64,000 bases of DNA from Methylococcales bacterium (GTDB taxonomy: Bacteria; Pseudomonadota; Gammaproteobacteria; Methylococcales; Methylomonadaceae): the NCBI GenBank assembly GCA_026398895.1, contig JAPLRZ010000044.1, positions 62,001 to 126,000 on the forward strand, written 5' to 3'. A program made the position numbers and the translations under genes. Below, in pieces: positions 27,585 to 38,300 of the stretch; within the stretch, counting starts at the first letter, position 1; every line of letters starts with the position of its first letter. The notes under the pieces were generated by a model that had not been told where the DNA came from, searched no databases, and worked only from the letters and a program-made list of their open reading frames with translations.

Positions 27585-27827
27585 ATGACACAAAAAGTAT
27601 TGTTGGTTGGCGTTAATAATTATACCGCTGTTGGTTTGAACGGATCTGATTTGCGGAGCTGCGTAAACAATATCCTCGACATGGCAAACACTCTGAATGC
27701 CCTAAGTGTAGTTCTAGTAGCTTCATGGAAATCTTTTTTCAGGGTGGCGTTTTCGAAGACTCTATTTTCCCTGAATTTAAGATTTCCTCTCTACTATTTC
27801 AAAAAACTGTCCGAACTATTGAGATAA
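27585..27827 (+). pseudogene. Truncated caspase-like (metacaspase) gene
   Basis: ATG at 27585 with GGGAGAAG ahead. The first 40 or so residues (KVLLVGVNNY, GLNGSDLRSCVNNILDMANTL) match the start of the metacaspase p20 fold. Identity is lost after ALSVV, and the catalytic His and Cys regions are absent. A different frame across the junction reads SECPKCSSSSFMEIFFQGG and continues to about 27855, resembling the end of another protein. It looks like a fusion of two broken genes. Confidence 0.55.
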
Positions 27828-27870
27828 CAGACTTCCGTATTAAAGCGTCATCATGAACGAGGAGACACCG

Positions 27871-27975
27871 ATGGAACGTATTCATCCGAATAGAGCGGTG
27901 CTAATCCTCGCATTGTTGTTGGGTGGCTGGCACTTCGCGTGGTCGCTTATTGTCGCGATGGGTTGGGCGCAATAA
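27871..27975 (+). CDS. 34-residue membrane peptide, probably a truncated gene
   Basis: ATG at 27871 follows GAGGAGA. The product MERIHPNRAVLILALLL... has one hydrophobic segment and ends at GWAQ. It resembles the N-terminal half of longer two-helix membrane proteins found in related bacteria, from memory only, so it may be truncated rather than a real micro-protein. Confidence 0.4.
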   Translation: MERIHPNRAVLILALLLGGWHFAWSLIVAMGWAQ

Positions 27976-28229
27976 GAAACCAACATAAAAATAATAGAGT
28001 TGCGGGGTTTGTTGGGGGGTGACTGAGTTCAACGAAACATTATTATTTTGTAGATTGGAGTGAAGTTGGGGTGAGGTACGAACCACCAACATTTACAGTG
28101 TATTGCTTGTTTTTGTTGGGGTTCACAAGCTTACCCCCCCCAACCTTATATCTACGATCTACTCCAGAATCCTTGCTTAATGCGGCTTTGGGGAATTTTC
28201 AATACTTATCCATTTTTAAGAGGTGTGTT

Positions 28230-28346
28230 ATGAAAGCAGAAACCTTAGCAATCGCAGTCGTCTTAGTCGTAGCAGCTGTCTGTAGTAGTGCGTTGTTGGT
28301 GTTGGCGGTTAGAATCGCTCATGAGGTGATGCGCTATTTTAATTAA
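28230..28346 (+). CDS. 38-residue single-span membrane peptide
   Basis: ATG at 28230 follows AAGAGGTGTG, an acceptable ribosome binding site. The product (MKAETLAIAVVLVVAAVCSS onward) is almost wholly a membrane helix with a basic, aromatic end (HEVMRYFN). Not recognised. A longer frame through 28071 is not supported because its upstream part has no coding character. Confidence 0.4.
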   Translation: MKAETLAIAVVLVVAAVCSSALLVLAVRIAHEVMRYFN

Positions 28347-28549
28347 ATGCCCAACCTGTGGTGCATCAGCGGAGTATGTTATCCCGTCGCAATATTTTGA
28401 TTGTGACGTTGTGCTGAACATTCCGCGTACATGACTAACTTTTGGTTAGTTTCTTGCGTGAGATTCAACCTAAACTTAAAGGCTTTGCGACTCGTTTTGT
28501 TCATGTGTGCAGTCTAGCATAAGGCGGCTATCGCCGCCGCGCTATTCAT
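28347..28549. other. Decayed intergenic sequence with zinc-ribbon-like fragment
   Basis: Immediately after the 38-residue ORF, the +1 frame reads IKCPTCGASAEYVIPSQYF and stops at 28434, with no start codon. It may be a fragment of a zinc-ribbon protein. The rest of the stretch has no supported gene. Confidence 0.3.
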
Positions 28550-28575
28550 CCCCGCCCTAAAGAGGCGGGGTTTTT
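28550..28575 (+). terminator. Rho-independent terminator
   Basis: Stem CCCCGCC / GGCGGGG with a 7-nt loop is followed by TTTTT. It would end transcripts from the small-ORF region before the GGDEF/EAL gene. Confidence 0.8.
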
Positions 28576-28629
28576 CGCGCATCTGGATAAAAATTCAGTC
28601 GAATAGTGCATTAACGCGTTATTTTTGTT

Positions 28630-30822
28630 ATGTTACAACTCCTGCCACAAGGATATTTTACAGATCATTATGGGATTAAAATGAGCCAGTCTGATAACTT
28701 TTTGAAATTAGTGCTAGTCATCGATGATGACCAGACAGCTCACCTATGGGCTAGGCGTTATCTATCAGCGGCTGGATTTGCAATGGTTTCCGCGCTAAAT
28801 GGTCATGAAGGTATCGAGGCTTTTAAAGAACACACGCCTGATATTGTACTGGTAGATATTGATATGCCTGTAATGAATGGTTTTGTGACTTGTGCAGCAA
28901 TACGCGCATTACCAACGGGTAGAAACACACCATTACTAATGATCACAGGGACTGAAGATGCGGAAAGAGTCGCCTCATCTTATTTAGCAGGCGCGACTGA
29001 TTTTGTGGTAAAACCTATCAACTGGAAAGTATTAACCCATCGTTTACATTACATGATTAAAGCCAGTAGCTTGTTACAGCAACTGGAAAAAAGTGAAATG
29101 CGCCTCTCAAAGGCTCAACAAATGGCTAAGATAGGACATTGGGAATGGTATTTTGTTGAAGACAAAAAAATGTATTGGTCTGATGAGGTGTTTGTTATCT
29201 TTCATCTCGATAAAGAAAGTTTTATTCCCAGCCTAGCTAACTTTCAGGCTATGGCTCACAAAGAAGATAGAACGTTTGTACAAGAGAGTTTTGATACCGT
29301 CATTAAAAACAAAGAAGCCCTCGCGATTGAATATCGTGTTGTTACTGGAAATGGTCAGCAACGCTTTGTAGGACAGCAGATTGAAGCTATCAAAACCCGC
29401 AGCGATGAACTGCTAGGTTTAACGGGAACGATTCAAGATATAAGCGAACGCAAAGACAACGAGAATAAAATTAAGCATTTAGCATATTATGATGACATAA
29501 CAGGTTTACCGAACCGTACATTTTTTTTAGAACTGTTATCTAACTCAATCAAACTAGCAAAACGTAATGAGCGTAATTTTGCGGTATTGTTTCTGGATTT
29601 GGATAATTTTAAAGGAGTCAACGATTCGTACGGTCATCATATTGGTGATCGATTACTGAAAGAAGTTTCCAATCGATTAACAGCAGGATTACGCAGTTCT
29701 GATATTGCGTCAAGATATGAAAATCCTCAAAACTTCGATGCAGGTATCGCTCGATTAGGTGGCGATGAGTTTATTATTCTGCTCAGTGAACTAACGTATC
29801 CAGAAGATGCAGCTTATGCCGCAGATCATATTCAACAATGGATTCGTGAACCCATTTTAATAGAGACTCAGCAAGTTTATATTGGTTCTAGTGTGGGTAT
29901 TGCTATTTATCCACAGGACGGAGAAGACAGTGAAACCTTGTTGAGAAATGCCGATATTGCCATGTATCACGCTAAAAAAATAGGTAAAGGGCATTATCAG
30001 TTTTTTCATGATTCTATGAATGTGAAAGCTCAAAAACGCCGAAAAATGGAGAACTTCATGTATCAGGCAGTAGAAAATAATGAGCTACGCTTATACTATC
30101 AACCCATTGTTAGTGCAAAATCACGTCAATTAATTGGTGCAGAAGCACTGATGCGCTGGCAAAGTCCGCAATTAGGTTTTTTACCGCCTGATGATTTCAT
30201 TTCTCTAGCAGAGGACAATGGTCTAATTATTAAGTTTGGTGAATGGGCTATTCGTGAAGTGTGTCGTCAACACAAACAGTGGCAACAACAAGGCATGGGG
30301 CATTTAACCATTGCGGTCAATTTAAGTGGCTTGCAGTTTAATCAACCGAATTTTGTGCCGATGGTAGAAGCTATTCTGGCTGAATACCAGATTTCTCAGC
30401 CTAGTTTTTTGATATTCGAGCTGACTGAAAGCGTCATTATGGCGGATACCGAAAGAATGTTTAATAAACTGTGGCAACTTAAACGCATTGGTATCAAATT
30501 GTCAGTAGATGATTTTGGTACGGGTTATTCATCGTTAAGTTATTTGAAAAGTTTTCCACTCGACTCCTTAAAAATAGATCGTTCATTTGTCAAAGATTTA
30601 CCACATAACGGAGATGATGCCGCTATCGTTCAAGCTATTTTGGCATTAGCTGGTACGCTGAATTTAAGCACAGTAGCTGAAGGAGTAGAAACCAGCGAGC
30701 AACGTGACTTTCTGGAAAACAGCACTTGTAATTCGATACAAGGCTATCTTTTTTCCAAACCTATACCCATAATCGAATTTAATCAATATTGGAAATCAAG
30801 TTTAATTCAAGCTATTAGTTGA
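28630..30822 (+). CDS. Response regulator with PAS, GGDEF and EAL domains
   Basis: Up to 730 residues. The order is receiver (VLVDIDMPVMNGF, phospho-Asp in the first third), PAS/PAC (about 155-280), GGDEF and EAL. The diguanylate cyclase signature is intact (LGGDEFIILL), and so is the phosphodiesterase signature (EALMRW, DDFGTGYSSLSYLK). It probably makes or breaks cyclic di-GMP in response to phosphorylation. ATG at 28630 and at 28681 are both possible starts, and neither has a strong ribosome binding site. It is followed at 25 bp by a sensor kinase gene, a plausible partner. Confidence 0.85.
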   Translation: MLQLLPQGYFTDHYGIKMSQSDNFLKLVLVIDDDQTAHLWARRYLSAAGFAMVSALNGHEGIEAFKEHTPDIVLVDIDMPVMNGFVTCAAIRALPTGRNTPLLMITGTEDAERVASSYLAGATDFVVKPINWKVLTHRLHYMIKASSLLQQLEKSEMRLSKAQQMAKIGHWEWYFVEDKKMYWSDEVFVIFHLDKESFIPSLANFQAMAHKEDRTFVQESFDTVIKNKEALAIEYRVVTGNGQQRFVGQQIEAIKTRSDELLGLTGTIQDISERKDNENKIKHLAYYDDITGLPNRTFFLELLSNSIKLAKRNERNFAVLFLDLDNFKGVNDSYGHHIGDRLLKEVSNRLTAGLRSSDIASRYENPQNFDAGIARLGGDEFIILLSELTYPEDAAYAADHIQQWIREPILIETQQVYIGSSVGIAIYPQDGEDSETLLRNADIAMYHAKKIGKGHYQFFHDSMNVKAQKRRKMENFMYQAVENNELRLYYQPIVSAKSRQLIGAEALMRWQSPQLGFLPPDDFISLAEDNGLIIKFGEWAIREVCRQHKQWQQQGMGHLTIAVNLSGLQFNQPNFVPMVEAILAEYQISQPSFLIFELTESVIMADTERMFNKLWQLKRIGIKLSVDDFGTGYSSLSYLKSFPLDSLKIDRSFVKDLPHNGDDAAIVQAILALAGTLNLSTVAEGVETSEQRDFLENSTCNSIQGYLFSKPIPIIEFNQYWKSSLIQAIS

Positions 30823-30847
30823 GTAATTTCCGTTTCAATATGTAACT

Positions 30848-32518
30848 ATGAAAAACCTTTTTCACGATGCCTCCATACGCATCAAACTAATATTAATTAT
30901 TGGAGTGGCAGTATTACTGGCATTAGTGGTAGTTGCCTCGTCAATTACCGCCTATGAATATCTATCACGGCGGCAACAAACCGAACAAGCCTTATCGGCA
31001 GTGGTTAATATTGTTGCGTGGAATAGTTCGGCGGCACTAGCGTTTATGGATAACACTGTTGCGCAAAAAAACCTGAAAATGCTAGAAACCCAGCCCAGTA
31101 TTGTCGCCGCTTTTTTATACAGTCCTAGCGGTGATATATTTGCAGAATATACCACCTCATACAAAGTCGATGATGAATTTAACCACTGGAAAATGATTCA
31201 ATGGGTCAAGGATGATTCACCTATTGCTATTGAAAAAGCAAGCCATATTTCCATGCTTGATCGACTAAAGCAAGGCATCAAAAAAGCACTCGGTTTGTCG
31301 TCTGTGCATCTCCTACAATCAGGCTATTCTGAATTAACACTGTATGATCGATATGGTCAAATGCACTTACTCAAACCTATTTTTATTGATGATGAACTGG
31401 TGGGGGTGTTACACCTAGTTGATAATCAGCGCAATTTGAATGCGTTTTTTGCCAGTTTTTATTCCATCATGGCGGCTATTTTATTATTTACCCTGTTAGC
31501 AACCATGCTGGTTTCAACTCGTTTAGAACGAATTTTTTCCATGCCGTTGTTAAATTTAATGCAGGCAATGAAAGCGGTCGCTATCGAAAAAAACTTTACT
31601 GGTCGAGTTCTCAAAACCAGCAATGATGAATTTGGTCAATTGGTGGATGTTTACAATGATATGCTCAGCGAAATTCATCAACGAGATGAACAACTCGACA
31701 AACAACGCGAAGGCTTGGAAATTCAAGTCGAACAGCGAACCGCACAATTGACTGAGATAAACAACGTATTAAAACAAGCAGTAACTGATGCGTTGACGGC
31801 TAAAGAAGAAGCGGAAGCGGCTAATCGTGCCAAATCACAGTTTTTAGCCAACATGAGTCATGAAATTAGAACCCCCATGAATGCCGTATTGGGTATGACC
31901 GATTTTTTATATGAAAGTGACTTAAACAACGAGCAACGCCATTCTATCGAAATAGTACAACAATCCTCACGGCTATTAATGGGGGTTATCAATGATATTT
32001 TGGATTTTTCCAAAATTGAATCAGGTAAACTGGAACTGGATGTTCATCCATTCAACAGTGACTTACTCATCAATGATAGCTTTGCTTTATTGGAAACCTC
32101 AGCAAAAGTTAAAGGCTTGGATTACCGTTTGAAAGTCGCAGACATACCCGTCATGCTGATGGGGGATTCCATCAAACTGAGTCAGATATTAATGAATCTG
32201 CTCAGTAATGCAGTTAAATTTACAGTGCGGGGTGAAGTCGTCTTAAAGGTTGATTATCAAGATTTAGGCGACAACAAAGTCAAACTAACTTTTGAGGTTG
32301 CTGACACAGGCATTGGAATTAATGCAGAAAAACAACTGCTGATTTTTGATGCTTTCTCTCAAGCAGACAATTCTATGACGCGTGCTTTTGGCGGCACAGG
32401 ATTAGGATTAGCGATTGCCAGACAATTAACGCGCTTAATGGGTGGCGAAATTGGCGTGAGTAGCCAATTAGGGCAGGGGCAAAATTTTGGTTTTGGGTTG
32501 ATTTGGAAAAATCAGTAG
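30848..32518 (+). CDS. CHASE8-type sensor histidine kinase
   Basis: A 556-residue kinase. An N-terminal membrane segment, a CHASE8-like periplasmic sensor ([20 protein letters not shown]), a second membrane segment and HAMP precede HisKA (phospho-His in [15 protein letters not shown]) and HATPase_c ([18 protein letters not shown]). It ends where hybrid kinases usually continue into a receiver domain. The receiver is encoded in the -1 frame, overlapping by 16 bp, so this may be a split hybrid kinase. Confidence 0.85.
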   Translation: MKNLFHDASIRIKLILIIGVAVLLALVVVASSITAYEYLSRRQQTEQALSAVVNIVAWNSSAALAFMDNTVAQKNLKMLETQPSIVAAFLYSPSGDIFAEYTTSYKVDDEFNHWKMIQWVKDDSPIAIEKASHISMLDRLKQGIKKALGLSSVHLLQSGYSELTLYDRYGQMHLLKPIFIDDELVGVLHLVDNQRNLNAFFASFYSIMAAILLFTLLATMLVSTRLERIFSMPLLNLMQAMKAVAIEKNFTGRVLKTSNDEFGQLVDVYNDMLSEIHQRDEQLDKQREGLEIQVEQRTAQLTEINNVLKQAVTDALTAKEEAEAANRAKSQFLANMSHEIRTPMNAVLGMTDFLYESDLNNEQRHSIEIVQQSSRLLMGVINDILDFSKIESGKLELDVHPFNSDLLINDSFALLETSAKVKGLDYRLKVADIPVMLMGDSIKLSQILMNLLSNAVKFTVRGEVVLKVDYQDLGDNKVKLTFEVADTGIGINAEKQLLIFDAFSQADNSMTRAFGGTGLGLAIARQLTRLMGGEIGVSSQLGQGQNFGFGLIWKNQ

Positions 32519-33342
32519 CGACCTCAGTAAAAACCAAGACTTATACAGACTGTCAATTTAATGCCACTATTTTGGTTGCCGAAGACTATCATGCCAATCA
32601 AATTTTGGTCACACGATTTTTAGAAAACGTTGGTTGTCGCGTTAAAATGGTCAACAACGGTGCAGAAGCCATTGACGCATTAAAACAACAAGACTATGAC
32701 TTGATTTTTATGGATTGTCAGATGCCTGTGATGGATGGTTATCAAGCTGCAACTGAAATTCGTCAGCTTGAAAATGCAACCAAAGACTCCAAGCGCGTTC
32801 CCATTATCGCCCTAACCGCTCACGCCTTAGCAGGTGATAAAGCAAAATGTTTGAATGCGGGCATGGATGAATGGGTAACAAAACCGTTTACCCGCAAAGA
32901 CTTAAATGAAGTATTGCAAAAATGGCTGCCTGAGCAACTCATTATTACCGACACAACTGAAACCAATAAAGAGCAAGTATTGAAAGACTCTCCCTCTATT
33001 GACACAAACTTTCTCCAGCAAAATTTTGATTTTTCTAATCCAGACGATTTGGAGTTTCTTGCCTCATTACAACAAGCCTTTCAAGAAAGCACGGATTCAA
33101 CGCTTAGCGAGTTACAACACAGCATTGAAAACCATGATGCCGAACAGATTCGCCAACTGGCGCACAATTTAAAGTCCATTAGCGGTAATGTCGGTGCCAT
33201 GCAGCTCTCAGCATTATGCAAAACTATGGAACAAGCAGGAAAAAACCAGCATACAAAAATAGTCAGAGAGTTGTTGCGTGACATGAAGACCGAATACGCG
33301 AAAGCTCTCAGTGAATTGAAGCAGATTTTGTCTCATCGCTAA
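32503..33342 (+). CDS. Receiver plus HPT phosphorelay protein
   Basis: About 279 residues. A receiver domain (phospho-Asp in [16 protein letters not shown]) is followed by a histidine phosphotransfer domain (His in [13 protein letters not shown]). The listed start is a TTG at 32503 inside the kinase gene with no clear ribosome binding site. The frame is open upstream of that point, and a -1 shift at the A5 run at 32507-32511 would join it to the kinase as a normal hybrid HK-REC-HPT. It is either a natural split or a small indel. Confidence 0.78.
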   Translation: MEKSVATSVKTKTYTDCQFNATILVAEDYHANQILVTRFLENVGCRVKMVNNGAEAIDALKQQDYDLIFMDCQMPVMDGYQAATEIRQLENATKDSKRVPIIALTAHALAGDKAKCLNAGMDEWVTKPFTRKDLNEVLQKWLPEQLIITDTTETNKEQVLKDSPSIDTNFLQQNFDFSNPDDLEFLASLQQAFQESTDSTLSELQHSIENHDAEQIRQLAHNLKSISGNVGAMQLSALCKTMEQAGKNQHTKIVRELLRDMKTEYAKALSELKQILSHR

Positions 33343-33345
33343 GAC

Positions 33346-33371
33346 GGCGTACAAACTTAGATTTGTACGCC
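33346..33371. terminator. Hairpin between convergent genes
   Basis: GGCGTACAAA and its complement TTTGTACGCC surround a 6-nt loop. It lies between the plus-strand REC-HPT gene and minus-strand hflX and may end both transcripts, although no long T tract is present. Confidence 0.55.
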
Positions 33372-33385
33372 TAAATGTGGTCATG

Positions 33386-34660
33386 CTACACCTCTTCCGT
33401 TTGTACTGAACCTAGCAAGCCTAAATATTTAACATCAATCTCAATTACCAATTCATTTACACCCAAGTCATCGATTTTTTCGGATAAAATTTGCGCATAG
33501 GCGGATAATTTTGCACGAATATCACCTTGATTGGCTTGTAAGACGCAGCGTTTTTTAACTTTAGAATTGGAAAAAATCTCCGCTAGTACCGAATAAAGCA
33601 ATTCAATACCCAACCCAGTTTCAGCCGATAACCAGATACGCACCGCATTGCCTTCATCATCTCGATCAATGTGTGGTTGAACATCGTCCAACAAATCGAT
33701 CTTATTAAAAATTTCTAAGCGTCTAATTTTATCCGCACTGATTTCTTCCAGCACTAGATGAACTTGGCGCATAATTTCATCACGGTCTTCGCTATGAGCA
33801 TCAACAACGTGTAGCAATAACTCCGCTTCACTGGCTTCTTGAAGCGTTGATTTGAATGCAGCAACCAATTCATGGGGCAAATGGCGAATAAAACCCACGG
33901 TATCGGCTAACACTATTTGACTATTATTCGGCAATGAACAACTGCGTAATGTTGGGTCTAAAGTGGCAAATAACTGATCCGCGACATAAATATCCGCGCC
34001 TGTTAGGGTGTTAAACAAGGTCGATTTACCTGCGTTGGTATAACCGACTAAAGAAACGGTAGGCACGTCAGCTTTTTTGCGCTGGCTACGCCCTTGATGG
34101 CGTTGTTTATCAACTTTATCCAAGCGTTGTTGAATTTGTTTGATACGCCCAGCTAATAAACGGCGGTCAGTTTCTAACTGGGTTTCTCCAGGACCACGCA
34201 AACCAATACCACCTTTTTGGCGTTCTAAATGCGTCCAGCCGCGTACTAAGCGGGTGGATAAATGTTTGAGTTGGGCAAGTTCAACTTGTAATTTACCTTC
34301 AAACGATTGAGCGCGTTGAGCAAAAATATCCAGAATTAAGCCGTTTCTATCGACTACGCGTACCTCCAAAAATTTTTCCAGATTTCTTTCTTGGCTAGGT
34401 GATAAAGGATGATTAAACAACACCACATCGGCTTCTTGAGCTTCGACGATGGCTTTAAGCTCTTCTACCTTACCTTTACCGATAAAAAATTTAGGATCAG
34501 GACGTTGGCGGCTAGCGGTGACCACTTCAACAGGATTTGTACCCGCTGATTTGGCTAACTCTTTTAATTCTGCAAGGTCTTCTTTTTGATATAAACAGTT
34601 TAGGTGAACGAGAATCGCTCGTTCACCTGAATCGGGGCGATCAAACACGCGACACTCCAT
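33386..34660 (-). CDS. hflX: Ribosome-associated GTPase HflX
   Basis: A 424-residue GTPase. An N-terminal HflX domain with the LETDRRLLAGRI helix is followed by a G domain with GYTNAGKSTLFN (G1), DTVGFIRHLPHELVAAF (G3) and NKIDLL (G4). HflX splits or rescues stalled ribosomes under stress. It lies 140 bp downstream of hfq, the usual order. Confidence 0.95.
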   Translation of the reverse strand: MECRVFDRPDSGERAILVHLNCLYQKEDLAELKELAKSAGTNPVEVVTASRQRPDPKFFIGKGKVEELKAIVEAQEADVVLFNHPLSPSQERNLEKFLEVRVVDRNGLILDIFAQRAQSFEGKLQVELAQLKHLSTRLVRGWTHLERQKGGIGLRGPGETQLETDRRLLAGRIKQIQQRLDKVDKQRHQGRSQRKKADVPTVSLVGYTNAGKSTLFNTLTGADIYVADQLFATLDPTLRSCSLPNNSQIVLADTVGFIRHLPHELVAAFKSTLQEASEAELLLHVVDAHSEDRDEIMRQVHLVLEEISADKIRRLEIFNKIDLLDDVQPHIDRDDEGNAVRIWLSAETGLGIELLYSVLAEIFSNSKVKKRCVLQANQGDIRAKLSAYAQILSEKIDDLGVNELVIEIDVKYLGLLGSVQTEEV

Positions 34661-34800
34661 TGAGGCTCTGATATAAAAGCGTTAATACACTCTTAATAGG
34701 TTTTAAGGATACCACTAAAAAGCAACACGAAAAATGCTCGTATGCTCTGACACCAAAGCTGGCAAAGATAGGGTATTTTTGTGGCGAAGGAACGAGCAAT

Positions 34801-35046
34801 TTATTCGCTGCTGGGTTGCTGTTCATCATCATGCGTAAGTTTGACCATTTTGCTAGGCACTATGGTTGATATAGCGTGCTTATAAACCATTTGACTCACC
34901 GTATTTTTTAGCATGATCACATACTGATCAAACGAATCGATTTTCCCTTGTAACTTTATGCCGTTGACAAGAAAAATTGACACAGGGGTATGTTCTTTTC
35001 TGAGGGCATTTAAAAACGTGTCTTGTAGATTTTGACCTTTTGACAT
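34801..35046 (-). CDS. hfq: RNA chaperone Hfq
   Basis: An 81-residue protein; the ATG at 35046 ([18 protein letters not shown]) is the right start, and the longer frame to 35109 adds unrelated residues. The Sm1 region ([25 protein letters not shown]) and Sm2 region ([13 protein letters not shown]) are intact. AAGGAG stands just upstream on the minus strand. It mediates small-RNA pairing with mRNA. Confidence 0.97.
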   Translation of the reverse strand: MSKGQNLQDTFLNALRKEHTPVSIFLVNGIKLQGKIDSFDQYVIMLKNTVSQMVYKHAISTIVPSKMVKLTHDDEQQPSSE

Positions 35047-35224
35047 CCGATTTCTCCTTATTATTAATATTTGTTTGCTTAAGATAACTGCAATTACCAG
35101 CCAATACAAATTATTATCTTAGCGGTATTCGAGTTTTGAATAGCGACTATGGTTACTTAGACTATAAAAATCAATAGGAAGGCAGTTTTTTTGTATTTTT
35201 AGTGGTTATACGTTGAGGAATTAA

Positions 35225-35254
35225 TTGCTATTTTTATGATTATTTCACTATATA
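35225..35254 (+). promoter_or_regulatory. Putative nrdJ promoter
   Basis: TTGCTA at 35225 and TATATA at 35249 with an 18-bp spacer form a plausible promoter. The -10 lies inside the first NrdR box, as expected for repression. Confidence 0.45.
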
Positions 35255-35291
35255 TTGTGTTAGACTATAAAAAAACATCTACATATAGACA
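35245..35291 (+). promoter_or_regulatory. Paired NrdR boxes upstream of nrdJ
   Basis: Box 1 (35245-35260) reads TCACTATATATTGTGT, very close to the NrdR consensus ACACWATATATWGTGT. Box 2 (about 35276-35291, core CTACATATAGACA) is weaker. Their cores are 31 bp apart, about three helical turns, which matches known NrdR pairs. NrdR itself is encoded at 17573-18025. Confidence 0.8.
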
Positions 35292-35383
35292 ATTAGTTGG
35301 TAATTAGCGAGTAACGCTAAGCTGCTGATTTATGGTTTATTTTCACCGCCTTCACTCAAAAAACTGCTTAGGAATACTCATCC

Positions 35384-38300
35384 ATGACTGCACAACTTCA
35401 TGTCATCGTCAATACTGTCACCGAAATCCCCTTTCAAGATGCCTCAATGGATATATGGGACACCAAATATCGGCTCAAAACCAAGGACGGTGTAGCACTC
35501 GATGGTTCGATTGATGAAACCTACCAGCGAGTTGCCAAAGCCCTCGCGGAAGTTGAAAAAACCGAAGCCAAACAAAAGCAATATCACAAAGAATTTTTGT
35601 GGGCATTACGCCAAGGTGTCATTCCCGCAGGGCGTATTATTTCTAATGCGGGTGCATTAGCGCATAAGCCCGCGACCTCAACGATCAACTGTACGGTCTC
35701 AGGAACCATCGAAGACTCGATGGATGATATTCTGCATAAAGTTCATGAAGCTGGGCTTACGCTCAAAGCAGGTTGTGTTGCTCCGAATACCTTAGTCTGT
35801 ACTGAAAAAGGTTATGTCACCGCAGAACAGGCAGTCACTGAACAGCATCAACACATTCTTAGCTATGACCGCGAAACACACCGTTTTGAAATGCGCCCCA
35901 TTTTAAAGCATCTAACCACTATCGTGCCTACCGATGAAAACATTGAAATTAGCTCACATCTAGGTACATTAACCACATCGATTAAACATCCCGTATTAGT
36001 CTATCGTGATGATAGATTGCAATATGTGCGTGCTGATGACATCACCCAAGCCGATGCCTTAGTGAGCTATCAGTTACCTTGGAAGGCGAATAAAAAATCA
36101 GCCTTAAAAGCATGGTTTGCAGGGACGCATTTAGGTGATGGTTCAGCTTACGAAAAGCACATCACTTATGCCGATTCACGCGAAAAATGGCAAGACAAAG
36201 CTAATGCTTACGGTCAACGCCTGATTTTTAAAATCCGCGCCGCTGAGCGTGAAGTGGTCGAGCGTTACGCGCAATTCTTTCAACAGTTTTATAACTGTCA
36301 AGCGCAAGTTGTTTCAACAGTGACAGCTAATAACACACCCGTTTGGGATTTTACTGTTGCTAGTTTTGAAGCCAGTGCTGCCAGTGAATTATTTGACAAT
36401 CAAATTGGCAAAAAAAGCCACACGCTTAACGTGCCACAATGGATTAAACAAGCTCCAGACCATCATTTTTTACCGTTCCTAGCTGGTCTTATTGATACCG
36501 ATGGCACAGTTTCTACAGAACGCGGCAGTGCGATTTTAAGCTGTCAAAGTGGCGCGTTTGCTGCGGAAATTCAAAATTTATTAGCTTTATTTGGTGTGCA
36601 TGGTGCAATTACCGCTAGAAAAGCCCGCTCGCATGAATACAACGGCACGCTTATTAAAGACAGTGGTGGCTATAACGTTAAAATATCTGACTCAGCTTTT
36701 TTACAAAACCTAGCTATTTTTATGGCAGATAGCGGTAAAAAAAATCGCATTAAAGCCCACCAAGCTCAAGCTGGGCAGTATGACCACTATGTCATGACGA
36801 CTGCTTTACGAACTGCACTAGAAAGCTATTCATCCGAACTAAGCCACACCGAAAAACAGGCGGCGGGCTTTTATCATAGCAAACACCAACACCATACGGT
36901 CAGTCGTGTTTATCTTGATAAATGGGCAGGATTATTCCCCGAATTAACCGCGCTGATTGATGTTGTCCGCCAACTTCGTCCAGTTAAAGCAATTCGCCGT
37001 GATTTGGATATTGGTGAAACGTTTTATGATTTCACTGTTGACACGCATAACAACTATTTAGCAGGCAATAATGGTCTTTATACGATACACAATTGCGGAA
37101 TCGGTTATGAATTTTCCACCCTGAGACCCAAAGATGCTTACGTTTCAGGCGCAGGTGCGTACACTTCTGGGCCACTGTCATTTATGGATATATATGACAA
37201 AATGTGTTTCACCGTCTCCTCAGCAGGTGGACGACGTGGTGCGCAAATGGCGACTTTTGATATTGCCCATCCCGATGTAGTCGAATTTATTCGCGCCAAA
37301 CGTGAAGATGGTCGCTTACGTCAATTCAATTTATCGCTGTTAATTACTGCTGAATTTATGCAGGCAGTTAAAAACGATGCGCCGTGGGCATTGTCGTTTC
37401 CTGTTACCCAAAAAGAAGTTAAAGTTGATAAGCTGGATTTACACGATAACACCCTGATAGTCTGGCGTGATTTACCCAGCACCGAAAATTACGTCCTCAA
37501 CGAAGCGGGTTTAGTCGCGTGTAAAATCACCAAAACCATCCCTGCGCGTCGTCTCTGGGACATCATCATGAGTTCCACTTATGACTACGCCGAACCAGGG
37601 TTTATCCTCATCGACAAAGTCAACGAGATGAACAACAACTGGTTCTGCGAAAAAATCCGTGCCACCAATCCGTGCGTTACCGCTGACACCCGTTTGCATA
37701 CTCAATACGGTATGGTCAAGATAGGCGACCTGTATGCAAATGGCGCGAAATTGGACGTAACGGTTGATAACCGTGCTTTAGAGATAGAAAGCAAAGGCAC
37801 ATCTGTTCGACCTGCTAAACCTGCGTTCATGACTGCACACTCAGCCGATGTTTATCGTGTCACCACGAAAGACGGCTATGAAATTAAAGCCACTGAATGG
37901 CATGATTTTTACACTGATAAAGGCAAAATAAAACTTAAAGACCTTAAATTGGGCGATAAATTATTGATTCAATCAGGTAAAGGGCAATTCGGTACACAAG
38001 GTGATAAAAACTTTGGCATGATGTTAGGCTTAATTACGGGTGATGGACACTTTACTGATCGGGGTAAAAACCAACAAGCTGCGATTATTAGCCTGTGGAA
38101 TAATGACCGTGTGTTCGCGCCTCAATTGGTTGGTTATATTAATCAATTATTGGCAGTTTCAAACATTGTCACAAGCAGCCTGAAAAAATCGCACACCGTT
38201 TCCGCTGTTGCTGTGCCAGAACGCAATATGGTGATGATTCGCTCTATTTTACTGGCGCGTTTATTAGAGTTATACGGCTTCAATAAAGAAAGTAAATTGA

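Noticed and set aside
28071-28229. N-terminal part of a 91-residue frame
   Set aside because: No coding character; only the internal 38-residue frame from 28230 has a plausible start and hydrophobic helix.
35047-35109. Longer N-terminus for Hfq
   Set aside because: Hfq starts at MSKGQN with AAGGAG upstream; the extra residues come from the promoter region.
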